Shown: in pieces, positions 1 to 7,956 of the stretch
Numbering within the stretch: position 1 is the stretch's first letter
Layout: the number at the start of each line of letters is the position of its first letter
NCBI RefSeq assembly: GCF_000770795.1
Contig: NZ_JRKJ01000009.1
Coordinates: forward strand, 62,001 to 126,000
Length of the DNA: 64,000 nucleotides
Direction: 5' to 3'
From: Lysobacter dokdonensis DS-58
Lineage (GTDB): Bacteria > Pseudomonadota > Gammaproteobacteria > Xanthomonadales > Xanthomonadaceae
The notes under the pieces: model-generated
Seen by the model: only the letters and a program-made list of their open reading frames with translations
What the model was told of the DNA's origin: nothing
Databases searched by the model: none
Program-made: the position numbers and the translations under genes

Positions 1-1173
1 GCAACGCGCATCGCCGACGACGTCGTGGTACCAGCGCCACGCTTCCGGATTGATCGGCTCACCGACGGTGCCGAGCAGGCGCAATGACTTGCGCGAGGCC
101 GCGCGCACCGGTGCATCGCCTTCGCGCATCAACGCGCGGATCGCGGTCGGGGCGGTGTAGAAGATCGTGACCTGGTGTTTGTCGATGACGCGCCAGAAGC
201 GCGAATGGTCCGGATGGTTCGGCACGCCCTCGAACACCACGGCCGTCGCGCCGTTCGCCAACGGCCCGTAGACGATGTAACTGTGCCCGGTGATCCAGCC
301 GACGTCGGCCGTGCACCAGTAGATGTCGTCCTCGCGCAGGTCGAACACGCGTTCGTGCGTGAAGCTCGCGAACACCATGTAGCCGCCGGTGGTGTGCAGC
401 ACGCCCTTCGGTTTGCCGGTCGAGCCGGAGGTGTAGAGGATGAAGAGCGGGTCTTCCGCGTTCATCGGTTCGGGGTCGCACGTGTCCGGTTGCCCGGCCA
501 CGACCGCATCGACCCAGCGGTCGCGCGGCATCTGCATCGCCACCGCCGCGCCGGTGTGGCGCACGACGAGGACCGTCTCGACCGAGTTGGTGCCGGGGAG
601 CGCGAGCGCGGCATCGACGTTCGCCTTCAGCCCGATGCGCTTGCCGCCGCGCATGCCTTCGTCGGCGGTGATGATCAGCTTGCTGCGGCAGTCGGCGATG
701 CGGTCGGCGATCGACTGCGGCGCAAAGCCGCCGAACACCACCGAGTGGATCGCGCCGATGCGCGCGCAGGCGAGCATCGCGACGACCGCGTCCACGATCA
801 TCGGCAGGTAGATCGTGATGCGGTCGCCCTTGCGCACGCCGAGGTTGCGCAGCGCATTGGCCAGGCGGCACGTGCGCGCGTGCAATTCGCGATAGGTGAC
901 GTGTCGCGCTTCGCCGTTCGGATCGTCGGGCTCGAAGATCAATGCGGTGCGATCGCCGCGCGCCGGCAGGTGCCGATCCAGGCAGTTCACGCTCGCGTTG
1001 AGCACGCCGTCGGCGTACCAGCGGATGCGGAAGTCGTCGGCGTGGAAGCTGACATCGCGGATCTGCGTCGGCGGCTGCATCCAGTCGATGCGCTGCGCGA
1101 TGCGCTGCCAATAGCCTTCCGGATCACGCAACGCGTCGGCGTATTCGCGTGCGTAGTCGGTCGTGTCGGTCAT
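1..1173 (-). CDS. acs: Acetyl-CoA synthetase, N-terminal 391 residues (cut by window edge)
   Basis: AMP-forming acetate:CoA ligase, which activates acetate to acetyl-CoA through acetyl-AMP. The minus-strand frame is open from an ATG at 1173 to the left edge, so 391 of about 650 residues are present. Seen: the adenylation P-loop [11 protein letters not shown] near residues 245-256, the upstream [17 protein letters not shown] block typical of Acs, and the A5-like stretch [13 protein letters not shown] at the window edge. The C-terminal domain with the acetylatable lysine lies outside. Identity is very secure from these motifs. It is separated from the EF-hand gene upstream by 38 bases with no clear terminator. 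Confidence 0.96.
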   Translation of the reverse strand, partial: MTDTTDYAREYADALRDPEGYWQRIAQRIDWMQPPTQIRDVSFHADDFRIRWYADGVLNASVNCLDRHLPARGDRTALIFEPDDPNGEARHVTYRELHARTCRLANALRNLGVRKGDRITIYLPMIVDAVVAMLACARIGAIHSVVFGGFAPQSIADRIADCRSKLIITADEGMRGGKRIGLKANVDAALALPGTNSVETVLVVRHTGAAVAMQMPRDRWVDAVVAGQPDTCDPEPMNAEDPLFILYTSGSTGKPKGVLHTTGGYMVFASFTHERVFDLREDDIYWCTADVGWITGHSYIVYGPLANGATAVVFEGVPNHPDHSRFWRVIDKHQVTIFYTAPTAIRALMREGDAPVRAASRKSLRLLGTVGEPINPEAWRWYHDVVGDARC

Positions 1174-1211
1174 GCGGGCAAACCCGGCGACGTGGAGCGA
1201 TCAGTGTGCCT

Positions 1212-1577
1212 TCAACGCGGCGGTGCGGCGAGTTCGGCCGCGCTCAGCGTGCCGTCATGGTTCTTGTCCTGGCGGCGGAAGGCGTCGGCCAGCCGCGCCC
1301 GGTGCGCCTCGCGCGTCAGCGGCTTGCCACGGCCGCCGGGTTGTTCCGCGGGCGCGAGCGTGCCGTCGTGGTCGGCGTCCATCGCATCGAAGGCGTAGCT
1401 CAGCCAGTCCTGGTATTCGACCAGGGAGACGCGGCCGTCGCCATCGGCGTCCATGCGCGCGAGGTATTCGCTGGTCGCCACGACCTGCGCGAACGCGGCC
1501 GGCGCCATCAGGCAGGCAAAGAAAAACCCCGCACGGAGCCGTGCGGGGTTTCGTCGAACGAGCATGCGTGCGTGCAT
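1212..1577 (-). CDS. Small exported EF-hand protein
   Basis: Protein of 121 residues from the ATG at 1577, or 117 from the ATG at 1565. It has a basic N-terminus, a hydrophobic segment (FFFACLMAPAAFA) and a likely signal-peptidase site before Q31. Three canonical 12-residue EF-hand loops follow: D43ADGDGRVSLVE54, D67ADHDGTLAPAE78 and D104KNHDGTLSAAE115, so calcium binding in the periplasm or outside is likely. The ATG at 1577 overlaps the TGA of the desaturase (TGATG). Oddly, the signal-peptide coding bases are a perfect terminator hairpin (1524-1551). A start downstream of the hairpin would remove the signal peptide. The biological role is unknown. Confidence 0.75.
   Translation of the reverse strand: MHARMLVRRNPARLRAGFFFACLMAPAAFAQVVATSEYLARMDADGDGRVSLVEYQDWLSYAFDAMDADHDGTLAPAEQPGGRGKPLTREAHRARLADAFRRQDKNHDGTLSAAELAAPPR
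1524..1551 (-). terminator. Rho-independent terminator after the desaturase, inside the EF-hand ORF
   Basis: A 12-bp perfect stem (AAACCCCGCACG with CGTGCGGGGTTT), a 4-base loop and a T run on the minus strand, starting 26 bases after the desaturase stop codon. It also encodes residues 9-18 or so of the EF-hand protein's signal peptide. Confidence 0.85.
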
Positions 1578-2773
1578 CAGGCCTGCAGCTGGTAGCCCTT
1601 CAGGCGCGCCGAGAAGTCCTGCAGCGCGCGGATGCCGCTGGCTTCGGCGTCCTTGCACCACTGCTGCAGGTTCTGCAGCGTGGCCGAGGCATCGTTGCCG
1701 CGCGCTTCGAGCACGGCCGCAAGGCGGGCGCGATGTTCGACCAGCGCACGGATGCGCGGACGCGAGGCGACCCAGTCCTGCAACTGCTGGCGGGCATCGG
1801 GCTTCAGCCAGCGGCCGTCGTCGTTGAGGCCCTTGCGCAGCGCGCGCGGGAGCATGGCGCGCAGCTTGGCGCCGGTGGCCTGCGCTTCTTCGGCGAGCGC
1901 CGGCTTGAGCACGTTGCGCTGGAAGTCGGTCATCGCCTGGAAGCGATGCGCCAGCAGCGCCTTGATGGTCTCGGTATCCGGCACGTTGATGTTCGGGCGC
2001 ACGTCGAGCGTCGGCGCGACACGCAGCACCTTGGCCATGCCGACGGCTTCGAACATCTTGATCACGCCCCAGCCGATGTCGACTTCGAACCTGCGCAGCG
2101 CGAACTTCGCCGAGCTCGGGAAGGCATGGTGGTTGTTGTGGAGTTCTTCGCCGCCGATCCACACGCCCCACGGGGTGAGGTTGGTCGCGGTGTCGGTGGT
2201 CTCGAAGTTGCGGTAGCCCCACCAGTGGCCGAGGCCATTGACGACGCCCGCGGCCCAGAACGGGATCCACAGCATCTGGATCGCCCACACGGCGACGCCC
2301 GGCAGGCCGAACAGCGCAAAGCTGATGAACAGCAACAGCGTCGGGCCCATCGTCGCGTGCGGCGTGTACACCTTGCGCTCGATGAAATCGTCCGGGCAGC
2401 CCTTGCCGTACTTCTCGATCGACTCGCGATCGGTGCGCGCTTCGCGATACAGCTCGACGCCGCGCCAGAAGACGGTCTTGATGCCCTTGTGCATCGGGCT
2501 GTGCGGATCTTCCTCGGTCTCGCACTTCGCATGGTGCTTGCGATGGATCGCGGCCCATTCCTTCGTGATCATCGACGTGGTGAGCCACGTCCAGAACCGG
2601 AAGAAATGCGCGAGCACGGGATGGAAGTCGACGCCGCGGTGCGCCTGGCTGCGATGCAGGTACAGGGTGACCGAGAAAATCGTCAGCTGCGTCGCGACCA
2701 GCAGGTAGACCACCAGGCCGACCCAGCCGAACTGCAGCAGACCGCCGCCGAGGAAATCGAGTAAAGCGTGCAT
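1577..2773 (-). CDS. Membrane acyl desaturase (delta-9 type, OLE1/stearoyl-CoA desaturase family)
   Basis: A 398-residue integral membrane di-iron desaturase that introduces a cis double bond into acyl chains and so controls membrane fluidity. All three histidine boxes are present: H40RSQAH45, H77RKHH81 and H212NNHH216, plus GLGH183 between the last membrane pairs. Hydrophobic hairpins lie at about residues 9-36 and 142-180. The ATG at 2773 is preferred over upstream in-frame codons because GGAG sits six bases before it. The C-terminal 130 residues are soluble and rich in Ala, Arg and Leu. The gene is followed by a strong terminator. Substrate (acyl-CoA or phospholipid) cannot be told from sequence. 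Confidence 0.9.
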   Translation of the reverse strand: MHALLDFLGGGLLQFGWVGLVVYLLVATQLTIFSVTLYLHRSQAHRGVDFHPVLAHFFRFWTWLTTSMITKEWAAIHRKHHAKCETEEDPHSPMHKGIKTVFWRGVELYREARTDRESIEKYGKGCPDDFIERKVYTPHATMGPTLLLFISFALFGLPGVAVWAIQMLWIPFWAAGVVNGLGHWWGYRNFETTDTATNLTPWGVWIGGEELHNNHHAFPSSAKFALRRFEVDIGWGVIKMFEAVGMAKVLRVAPTLDVRPNINVPDTETIKALLAHRFQAMTDFQRNVLKPALAEEAQATGAKLRAMLPRALRKGLNDDGRWLKPDARQQLQDWVASRPRIRALVEHRARLAAVLEARGNDASATLQNLQQWCKDAEASGIRALQDFSARLKGYQLQA

Positions 2774-2958
2774 CGTGACTCCGTGGGGGATAACGGGGTT
2801 TTCGCCCCAGAACATCATGCCACCCCCGATCCCCCATGCGCCCGGGTACGGCGTCGTTCCGTGATGCAGGTGTTCAGACCTCCTGACAAGCTTCACGTTG
2901 CAGCGGCCGCTTTCACACCCCATGTCCCGACATCACGTTTCGCGCACACTGACCGCCC

Positions 2959-3786
2959 ATGCCTGAGCTGCCCGAAGTCGAAACCACGCGCCGCGGCCTT
3001 GCGCCGCACCTCGAGGGGCGCATCGTCTCCGATGTCGTGTTGCGCCGTCCGGACCTGCGCTGGCCGATTCCACCTGAAATCCGGGCATTGCTGCCCGGTC
3101 AGCGGATCGATTCCGTTCGTCGGCGCGCGAAATACCTGCTGCTCGATACCGAGTCCGGGAGCGCGCTCCTGCACCTGGGCATGTCCGGCAGCCTGCGCGT
3201 GTTGCCCGCCGATACGCCGGTCGAAGCACATGACCATGTCGATCTGAACCTCGCCGACCGCGGGCGCTCGAAAGGCCGCGTCCTGCGCTTCAACGATCCG
3301 CGCCGGTTCGGCTGCCTGCTCTGGCAGCCGCCGGGGCAGGTCCACGAACTCCTGCGAGGGCTCGGCCCCGAGCCGCTGTCCGACGCCTTCGACGGCGATT
3401 ACCTCTTCGCCCGCAGCCGGGGCCGGAAGGCGCCGGTGAAGACCTTCCTGATGGATCAGGGGATCGTCGTGGGCGTGGGCAACATCTACGCGGCCGAAGC
3501 CCTCTTCGACGCCGGGATCTCGCCCCTGCGCGAGGCCGGCAAGGTCTCCCGCGAGCGCTACGGCGCGCTGGCCGAGGCGGTGAAGCGCATCCTGGCCTAC
3601 GCCATCGAGCGGGGCGGCACCACGTTGCGCGACTTCATCAGCCCCGATGGCGTCCCCGGGTATTTCGAGCTCGAACTGTCCGCCTACGGGCGCGGCGGGC
3701 AACCCTGCCCGCGGTGCGGAAAGCCCATGAAAGAAGGGGCGATCGGGCAGCGGACCACGGTCTGGTGCCCCCGCTGCCAACGCTGA
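2959..3786 (+). CDS. mutM: Formamidopyrimidine-DNA glycosylase (Fpg)
   Basis: Bifunctional base-excision repair enzyme that removes 8-oxoguanine and formamidopyrimidines and nicks the abasic site. The 275-residue length is normal. The mature N-terminus begins P2-E3 ([14 protein letters not shown]), giving the catalytic proline and glutamate. K58 corresponds to the beta-F lysine. The helix-two-turn-helix segment reads [18 protein letters not shown], and a C-terminal zinc finger CPRCG...CPRC (about residues 250-274) closes the protein. It is divergent from the desaturase, with 185 bases between them. No operon partner follows. Confidence 0.98.
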   Translation: MPELPEVETTRRGLAPHLEGRIVSDVVLRRPDLRWPIPPEIRALLPGQRIDSVRRRAKYLLLDTESGSALLHLGMSGSLRVLPADTPVEAHDHVDLNLADRGRSKGRVLRFNDPRRFGCLLWQPPGQVHELLRGLGPEPLSDAFDGDYLFARSRGRKAPVKTFLMDQGIVVGVGNIYAAEALFDAGISPLREAGKVSRERYGALAEAVKRILAYAIERGGTTLRDFISPDGVPGYFELELSAYGRGGQPCPRCGKPMKEGAIGQRTTVWCPRCQR

Positions 3787-3806
3787 ATCCTTCACCTGCC
3801 AACCTC

Positions 3807-3841
3807 TTACCGAGGTAAATACCCTCCAACGCGGGTATATT
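3807..3841 (+). promoter_or_regulatory. Promoter with two dyads upstream of the ECF sigma gene
   Basis: A -10-like TATATT (3836-3841) lies 19 bases before the sigma-factor ATG. Two inverted repeats precede or overlap it: TTACC-GA-GGTAA (3807-3818), over the expected -35 position, and ATACCC-N8-GGGTAT (3819-3838), which runs into the -10. No classical TTGACA is seen. The arrangement suggests an operator or a non-sigma70 promoter. Confidence 0.5.
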
Positions 3842-3860
3842 CCGGCGCCTGAGGGGGCAT

Positions 3861-4424
3861 ATGTCCGAAACGGCCGACATCACGGAGTTGCTGGACGCTG
3901 CACGCGACGGAGACCGTGGCGCGCTGGACCGTGTCCTGGCCACTCTGTACCAGGAACTCCACGCGATGGCCCGCCGCCAGCTCGCCGGGCAGCATGGGCA
4001 CACGCTCGATGCCACCGCGCTGGTGCACGAGGCCTACCTCAAGCTGGTCGGCCGCAATTCCGCGCAGTTCGACGATCGCGCGCACTTCTTCGCCTATGCC
4101 GCCTCCGCGATGCGCAGCGTCGTCGTCGACTACGCGCGCCAGCGCCTGGCGCAGAAACGCGGCGGCGACCTGCACCGCGTGACCGAACTGCCCGAGGAAG
4201 TCGAAGGCGGGCTGCGCCTGGATGAAGAGACGCTGGGCCTCGACACCGCGCTGACGCGCCTGGCTGCCGTCGACGCGCGCCTGGCGCAGGTCGTCGAGCT
4301 GCGTTACTTCGCGGGCCTGTCGGAACTGGAAATCGCCGCCCTGCTGAAACGCTCCGAACGCAGCATCCGGCGCGACTGGCAGAAGGCGCGCCTGTTCCTG
4401 CTCGCCTCGCTCAAGGACAGTTGA
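3861..4424 (+). CDS. ECF-type RNA polymerase sigma factor (TIGR02999-like)
   Basis: A 187-residue sigma factor containing only regions 2 (about residues 20-95) and 4 (about 130-183, ending in a helix-turn-helix GLSELEIAALLKRSERSIRR). The GHTLDATALVHEAYLKLVG stretch and the Asp-Tyr-Ala-Arg end of region 2 are typical of the TIGR02999 group. Region 2.2 carries DATA where classical ECF factors have acidic D-x-E-D. The next gene is a receptor Ser/Thr kinase starting 11 bases later, and no anti-sigma factor is present. By analogy with the kinase-linked EcfP/PknT and EcfK/PknS pairs, activity is inferred to depend on phosphorylation. The family is clear; the target genes are unknown. Confidence 0.92.
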   Translation: MSETADITELLDAARDGDRGALDRVLATLYQELHAMARRQLAGQHGHTLDATALVHEAYLKLVGRNSAQFDDRAHFFAYAASAMRSVVVDYARQRLAQKRGGDLHRVTELPEEVEGGLRLDEETLGLDTALTRLAAVDARLAQVVELRYFAGLSELEIAALLKRSERSIRRDWQKARLFLLASLKDS

Positions 4425-4435
4425 CGGGGACCGTG

Positions 4436-7261
4436 ATGGACCCCGAGCGCTGGCAACGGTTGTCCCCGCTGCTCGATGCGCTGTTCGAGCTGGACCAGGA
4501 CGAACGCGAACGCAGCCTGCGCCTGATGCGCGAGGAGGATCCGCAGACCGCGGAAGACCTCGAGGCGCTGCTCAAGCTCGAGACCGATCGCGAGGACTTC
4601 CTCTCCGAGCCGCTCGTCGCGCCGCTGCCCGGCCCGCGCCCGGGGGTGGAAGTCGGGCCGTATCGGCTCGAACGCCTGCTCGGCGAGGGCGGCATGGGCC
4701 AGGTGTGGCTCGCCGCGCGCGCCGATGGCCTGTATCAACGCCGCGTCGCGCTGAAACTGCTGCGCCCCGGGCTGGTCGATCCGAACCTGCGCGTGCGCTT
4801 CACGCGTGAACGCCAGATCCTCGCGCGCCTGGCGCATCCGCACATCGCGCGCCTGCTCGATGCAGGCGTCAGCCACGACCACCAACCGTACCTCGCGCTC
4901 GAGTACATCGAAGGCGAGCCGATCACCGACTACTGCCGCGTGCATCGCCTGTCGCTGGAATCGCGCCTGGATCTGTTCCACCAGGTCTGCGACGCGGTCT
5001 CGCACGCGCACGCCAACCTCATCGTCCACCGCGATCTCAAGCCGTCGAACATCCTCGTCACGCCCGCCGGCGACGTGCGCCTGCTCGACTTCGGCATCGC
5101 GAAACTGATCGACGCCGACGTCGCCGCGCCGGAACAGACGCGCACCGGCGTGCGCGCGTTCACGCTGCACTACGCCGCGCCCGAGCAGGTGCGTGGCGAG
5201 CCGGTGTCGACGATGACCGACGTGTATTCGCTCGGCGTCGTGCTGTACGAACTGCTCGCCGACGCCAAGCCGTATCGCCTCAAGCGCCAGACCGACGCGG
5301 AGTGGGAAGAGGCGATCCTGCAGGGCGACCCGACCAAGCCTTCGTCCGCGCTGCAACGCCAGGCCGATGCGGGCGAAGGCGATACGGCGATGCTGCGCCG
5401 CCGTGCGCGCAACGTCACCGGCGATCTCGACAACATCGTGCTCAAGGCGCTGGCGAAGAAGCCCGAGCAGCGCTATCCGTCCGTCGAGGCGATGTCGCTC
5501 GATCTCGAGCGTTACCTCGCCGGCAAGCCGGTGCTCGCACGTCCGCAGAGTGTCGGTTATCGGCTGCGCAAATATGTCGTGCGGCATCGCTGGGCCCTCG
5601 CCACCGGCATCGTCGTGACCGGCGTGCTCGGCGCCGCGCTGACGATCGTCTCGTGGCAGGGGCAGCAGGCGGTGCAGGAAACCGCGCGCGCGCAGGCCTT
5701 GCAGGATTTCGTCATCGGTTTGTTCGAAGGCGCGGGCGCCGCGCCGCGCGACGATGCGATCGACATGCGTTCGCTGCTCGACAACGGCATCGTGCGCGCC
5801 AATCGTGAACTCGCGCGGCAACCGCTCGCGCGCGCCGAAGTGTTCGGCATCATCGCGCGGCTGCGCATCGGATTGGGCGATTACCCGGAAGCGATGTCGC
5901 TGCTGCAACGCCAGGCGGAAATCCTGAAGGCCGTCGGCGACGACGCACCTGCGAGCCTGCAGCTCGAAGCGGCGACGCAACAGGGTCTCGCCCACCGCCA
6001 ACTCGACGATCCGCGCACGTGCGTCGATGCGATGCAGCCGTGGATGGAACGCGCGCGGCGCGAGCAGTCGCAACTGCCGGCGCAGGTCGCCGAGTTCTAT
6101 TCGCAACTCGCGCGCTGCCGCAGCGCGGTGGGGGAGTTCAACAGCGCGCGCCAGTTGCTCGAGTATTCGATGACGATCCGCCGCGAGACGCTCGATGACG
6201 AAGCGGGCGTCGCCGAGAACCTCTACGACCTGGCCAACGTCGATGCCGACGACGGCAAGCCCGACATCGCGCTGGCGAGCCTGCGCAATGCGCTTGCGTT
6301 CCTGCACCAGCGCGTCGGCGAGCGCCATCCGCTCGCGATCCAGATCCACCGCCGCATCGCGATCCTGTTGCGCGAGAAGGGCCGGCCGGCGGAAGCGGCG
6401 AAGTCCGTCGACGCCGCGCTCGCGCTGTCGGCCGAATTGCTCGGCGAACGCCACCCCACCACGCTCGCACTGCATCGCCAGCGCGCGTCGGTGTACATGG
6501 AGCAAGGCTGGCTCGACGTCGCCGAGCGCGACCTGCGCGACACCACGCCGTTGCTGATCGAACGCGTCGGCGAACGCCACGTCGATGTCGGCGCGAGTTT
6601 CTACACGCTCGGCATGCTGGCCTGGGAACAAGGCCGGCTGGAGGAAGCCGAGCGCGACCTCGCGCAGGCCGTCGCGATCTGGCGCACCTCGTCGGCACGC
6701 ACGCGCATGGTGCGCGCGATGGCCGAGCACGCGCAGGTGCTGCAGGCGCTGGGCCGCGTCGACCAGGCGCGCGGCGAAGTGGCGCAGGCGAAACAACTGG
6801 CCGTCGCGCAGCTCGGGTTGAAGCATCCGTTCGTCGCGGATGTCGAATACGCGCACGGGCTGATCCTCGCCAACGAGGGCGACCACGCCGGCGCGAAGGC
6901 GCGCCTGGCGAGCGCGGTCAAGCTCTCGCGCAACGCCGAAGGCCAGCCGGCGATCGACACGCAGGCGATGGAACTCTCGCTGGCGCGCGAGCTGGCGCGC
7001 GACGGCGACAAGAATGCCCTGGCCACGCTCGCGCGCATGGCGGGCGCGGCCTCGACCAACGCGAGCGAACCGCGCAACTTGCGCTGGCGCGCGCGCGCCT
7101 ACCTCGGCGAAGCCAATTGCCGCGGCGCGGACGCATCGAAGGCGAACGCCGATCTCGATGCGCTGGCCGCCGAGATGCGCACCGGCCTGCCGCAGGGCGG
7201 CCGTTTGCCGCGTGAAGTCGAAACGATCCGTCGAGCCTGCGTGCCGCTGCCGATGCAGTGA
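4436..7261 (+). CDS. Transmembrane Ser/Thr protein kinase with TPR sensor region
   Basis: A Hanks-type kinase of 941 residues. The Gly-rich loop GEGGMGQV starts near residue 83, the ATP lysine is K107 (VALK), the catalytic loop H198RDLKPSN, the DFG of DFGIAK and an APE-type APEQ follow. A single membrane span lies at about residues 387-408, and the remaining roughly 530 residues outside the membrane resemble TPR helical pairs (for example VAEFYSQLARCRSAVGEFNSA). The ATG at 4436 is preferred over TTG 4421 because GGGGA precedes it at good spacing. It probably senses an envelope or extracellular cue and signals to the adjacent sigma factor. An N-terminal region of about 70 residues precedes the kinase domain. 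Confidence 0.93.
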   Translation: MDPERWQRLSPLLDALFELDQDERERSLRLMREEDPQTAEDLEALLKLETDREDFLSEPLVAPLPGPRPGVEVGPYRLERLLGEGGMGQVWLAARADGLYQRRVALKLLRPGLVDPNLRVRFTRERQILARLAHPHIARLLDAGVSHDHQPYLALEYIEGEPITDYCRVHRLSLESRLDLFHQVCDAVSHAHANLIVHRDLKPSNILVTPAGDVRLLDFGIAKLIDADVAAPEQTRTGVRAFTLHYAAPEQVRGEPVSTMTDVYSLGVVLYELLADAKPYRLKRQTDAEWEEAILQGDPTKPSSALQRQADAGEGDTAMLRRRARNVTGDLDNIVLKALAKKPEQRYPSVEAMSLDLERYLAGKPVLARPQSVGYRLRKYVVRHRWALATGIVVTGVLGAALTIVSWQGQQAVQETARAQALQDFVIGLFEGAGAAPRDDAIDMRSLLDNGIVRANRELARQPLARAEVFGIIARLRIGLGDYPEAMSLLQRQAEILKAVGDDAPASLQLEAATQQGLAHRQLDDPRTCVDAMQPWMERARREQSQLPAQVAEFYSQLARCRSAVGEFNSARQLLEYSMTIRRETLDDEAGVAENLYDLANVDADDGKPDIALASLRNALAFLHQRVGERHPLAIQIHRRIAILLREKGRPAEAAKSVDAALALSAELLGERHPTTLALHRQRASVYMEQGWLDVAERDLRDTTPLLIERVGERHVDVGASFYTLGMLAWEQGRLEEAERDLAQAVAIWRTSSARTRMVRAMAEHAQVLQALGRVDQARGEVAQAKQLAVAQLGLKHPFVADVEYAHGLILANEGDHAGAKARLASAVKLSRNAEGQPAIDTQAMELSLARELARDGDKNALATLARMAGAASTNASEPRNLRWRARAYLGEANCRGADASKANADLDALAAEMRTGLPQGGRLPREVETIRRACVPLPMQ

Positions 7262-7265
7262 GGCG

Positions 7266-7889
7266 TCAGTCGAGCAGCGAGGGCTGCATCGGGTCGATCG
7301 TGCCCTCGCCGCGCATCACCTTCTTGAACTCCGCGCGCGAGACCGACACGTAGCGGTCGTTGCCGCCGATCTCCACCTGCGGGCCGGCCTGCACCGCGTG
7401 GCCACGCTCATCGACGCGCACGGTCATCGTCGCCTTCTTGCCGGTGTGGCAGATCGTCTTGATCTCGGTGAGTTCGTCGGCCCACGCGAGCAGGTACTGG
7501 CTGCCTTCGAACAGCTCGCCGCGGAAGTCGGTGCGCAGGCCGTAGCACAGGACCGGAATGCGCAACTGATCGACGACCTCGCTCAGTTGCCACACCTGCG
7601 GCTTGGAGAGGAACTGCGCTTCGTCCACCAGGACGCAATCGAGTTTGCCTTTGGCCGAGATATCGGCCTCCACCCGCGCCAGCAGGTCGTCCGTGCGCCC
7701 GAACGCGTCCCCCTCCGAGCGCAACCCGATGCGCGATGCCACGACGCCCGCCTTGCCCGCGCGGTCGTCCAGCGCCGGCGTGAAGACGAGCACGCGCATG
7801 CCGCGTTCGCGGTAGTTGTGCGCCGACTGGAGCAGGGTGGTGGTCTTCCCCGCATTCATCGCGGAGTAGTAGAAGTAAAGCTTGGCCAT
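7266..7889 (-). CDS. tdk: Thymidine kinase (type II)
   Basis: Salvage enzyme that phosphorylates thymidine with ATP. At 207 residues it has the P-loop S9AMNAGKTT17, the Walker B DEAQFLS around residue 89 and the YVSVSR segment near the C-terminus that normally carries zinc ligands. The usual four-ligand structural zinc site of bacterial Tdk appears lost: CxxC reads CHTG and the distal Cys is Ser. The ATG at 7889 matches family N-termini (MAKLYF). It converges with the kinase gene, only four bases apart, and diverges from rep. Confidence 0.95.
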   Translation of the reverse strand: MAKLYFYYSAMNAGKTTTLLQSAHNYRERGMRVLVFTPALDDRAGKAGVVASRIGLRSEGDAFGRTDDLLARVEADISAKGKLDCVLVDEAQFLSKPQVWQLSEVVDQLRIPVLCYGLRTDFRGELFEGSQYLLAWADELTEIKTICHTGKKATMTVRVDERGHAVQAGPQVEIGGNDRYVSVSRAEFKKVMRGEGTIDPMQPSLLD

Positions 7890-7896
7890 GGGCGCA

Positions 7897-7902
7897 ATTA
7901 TG
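7897..7902 (-). promoter_or_regulatory. -10-like hexamer of tdk, possible leaderless start
   Basis: CATAAT on the minus strand is seven bases before the tdk ATG, so initiation at the usual distance would fall on or next to the start codon. There is no good -35 match. Confidence 0.35.
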
Positions 7903-7956
7903 CGTGAGCGCAACCGCTAAACTGCACCGCCCCGCGCCTTGTCCACGGAGCGTCCC

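Noticed and set aside
4304-6886. Very long open frame antisense to the Ser/Thr kinase
   Set aside because: GC-rich codon bias keeps the opposite frames open. The translation is Arg/His/Ala-rich with no domain, while the plus strand has full kinase motifs.
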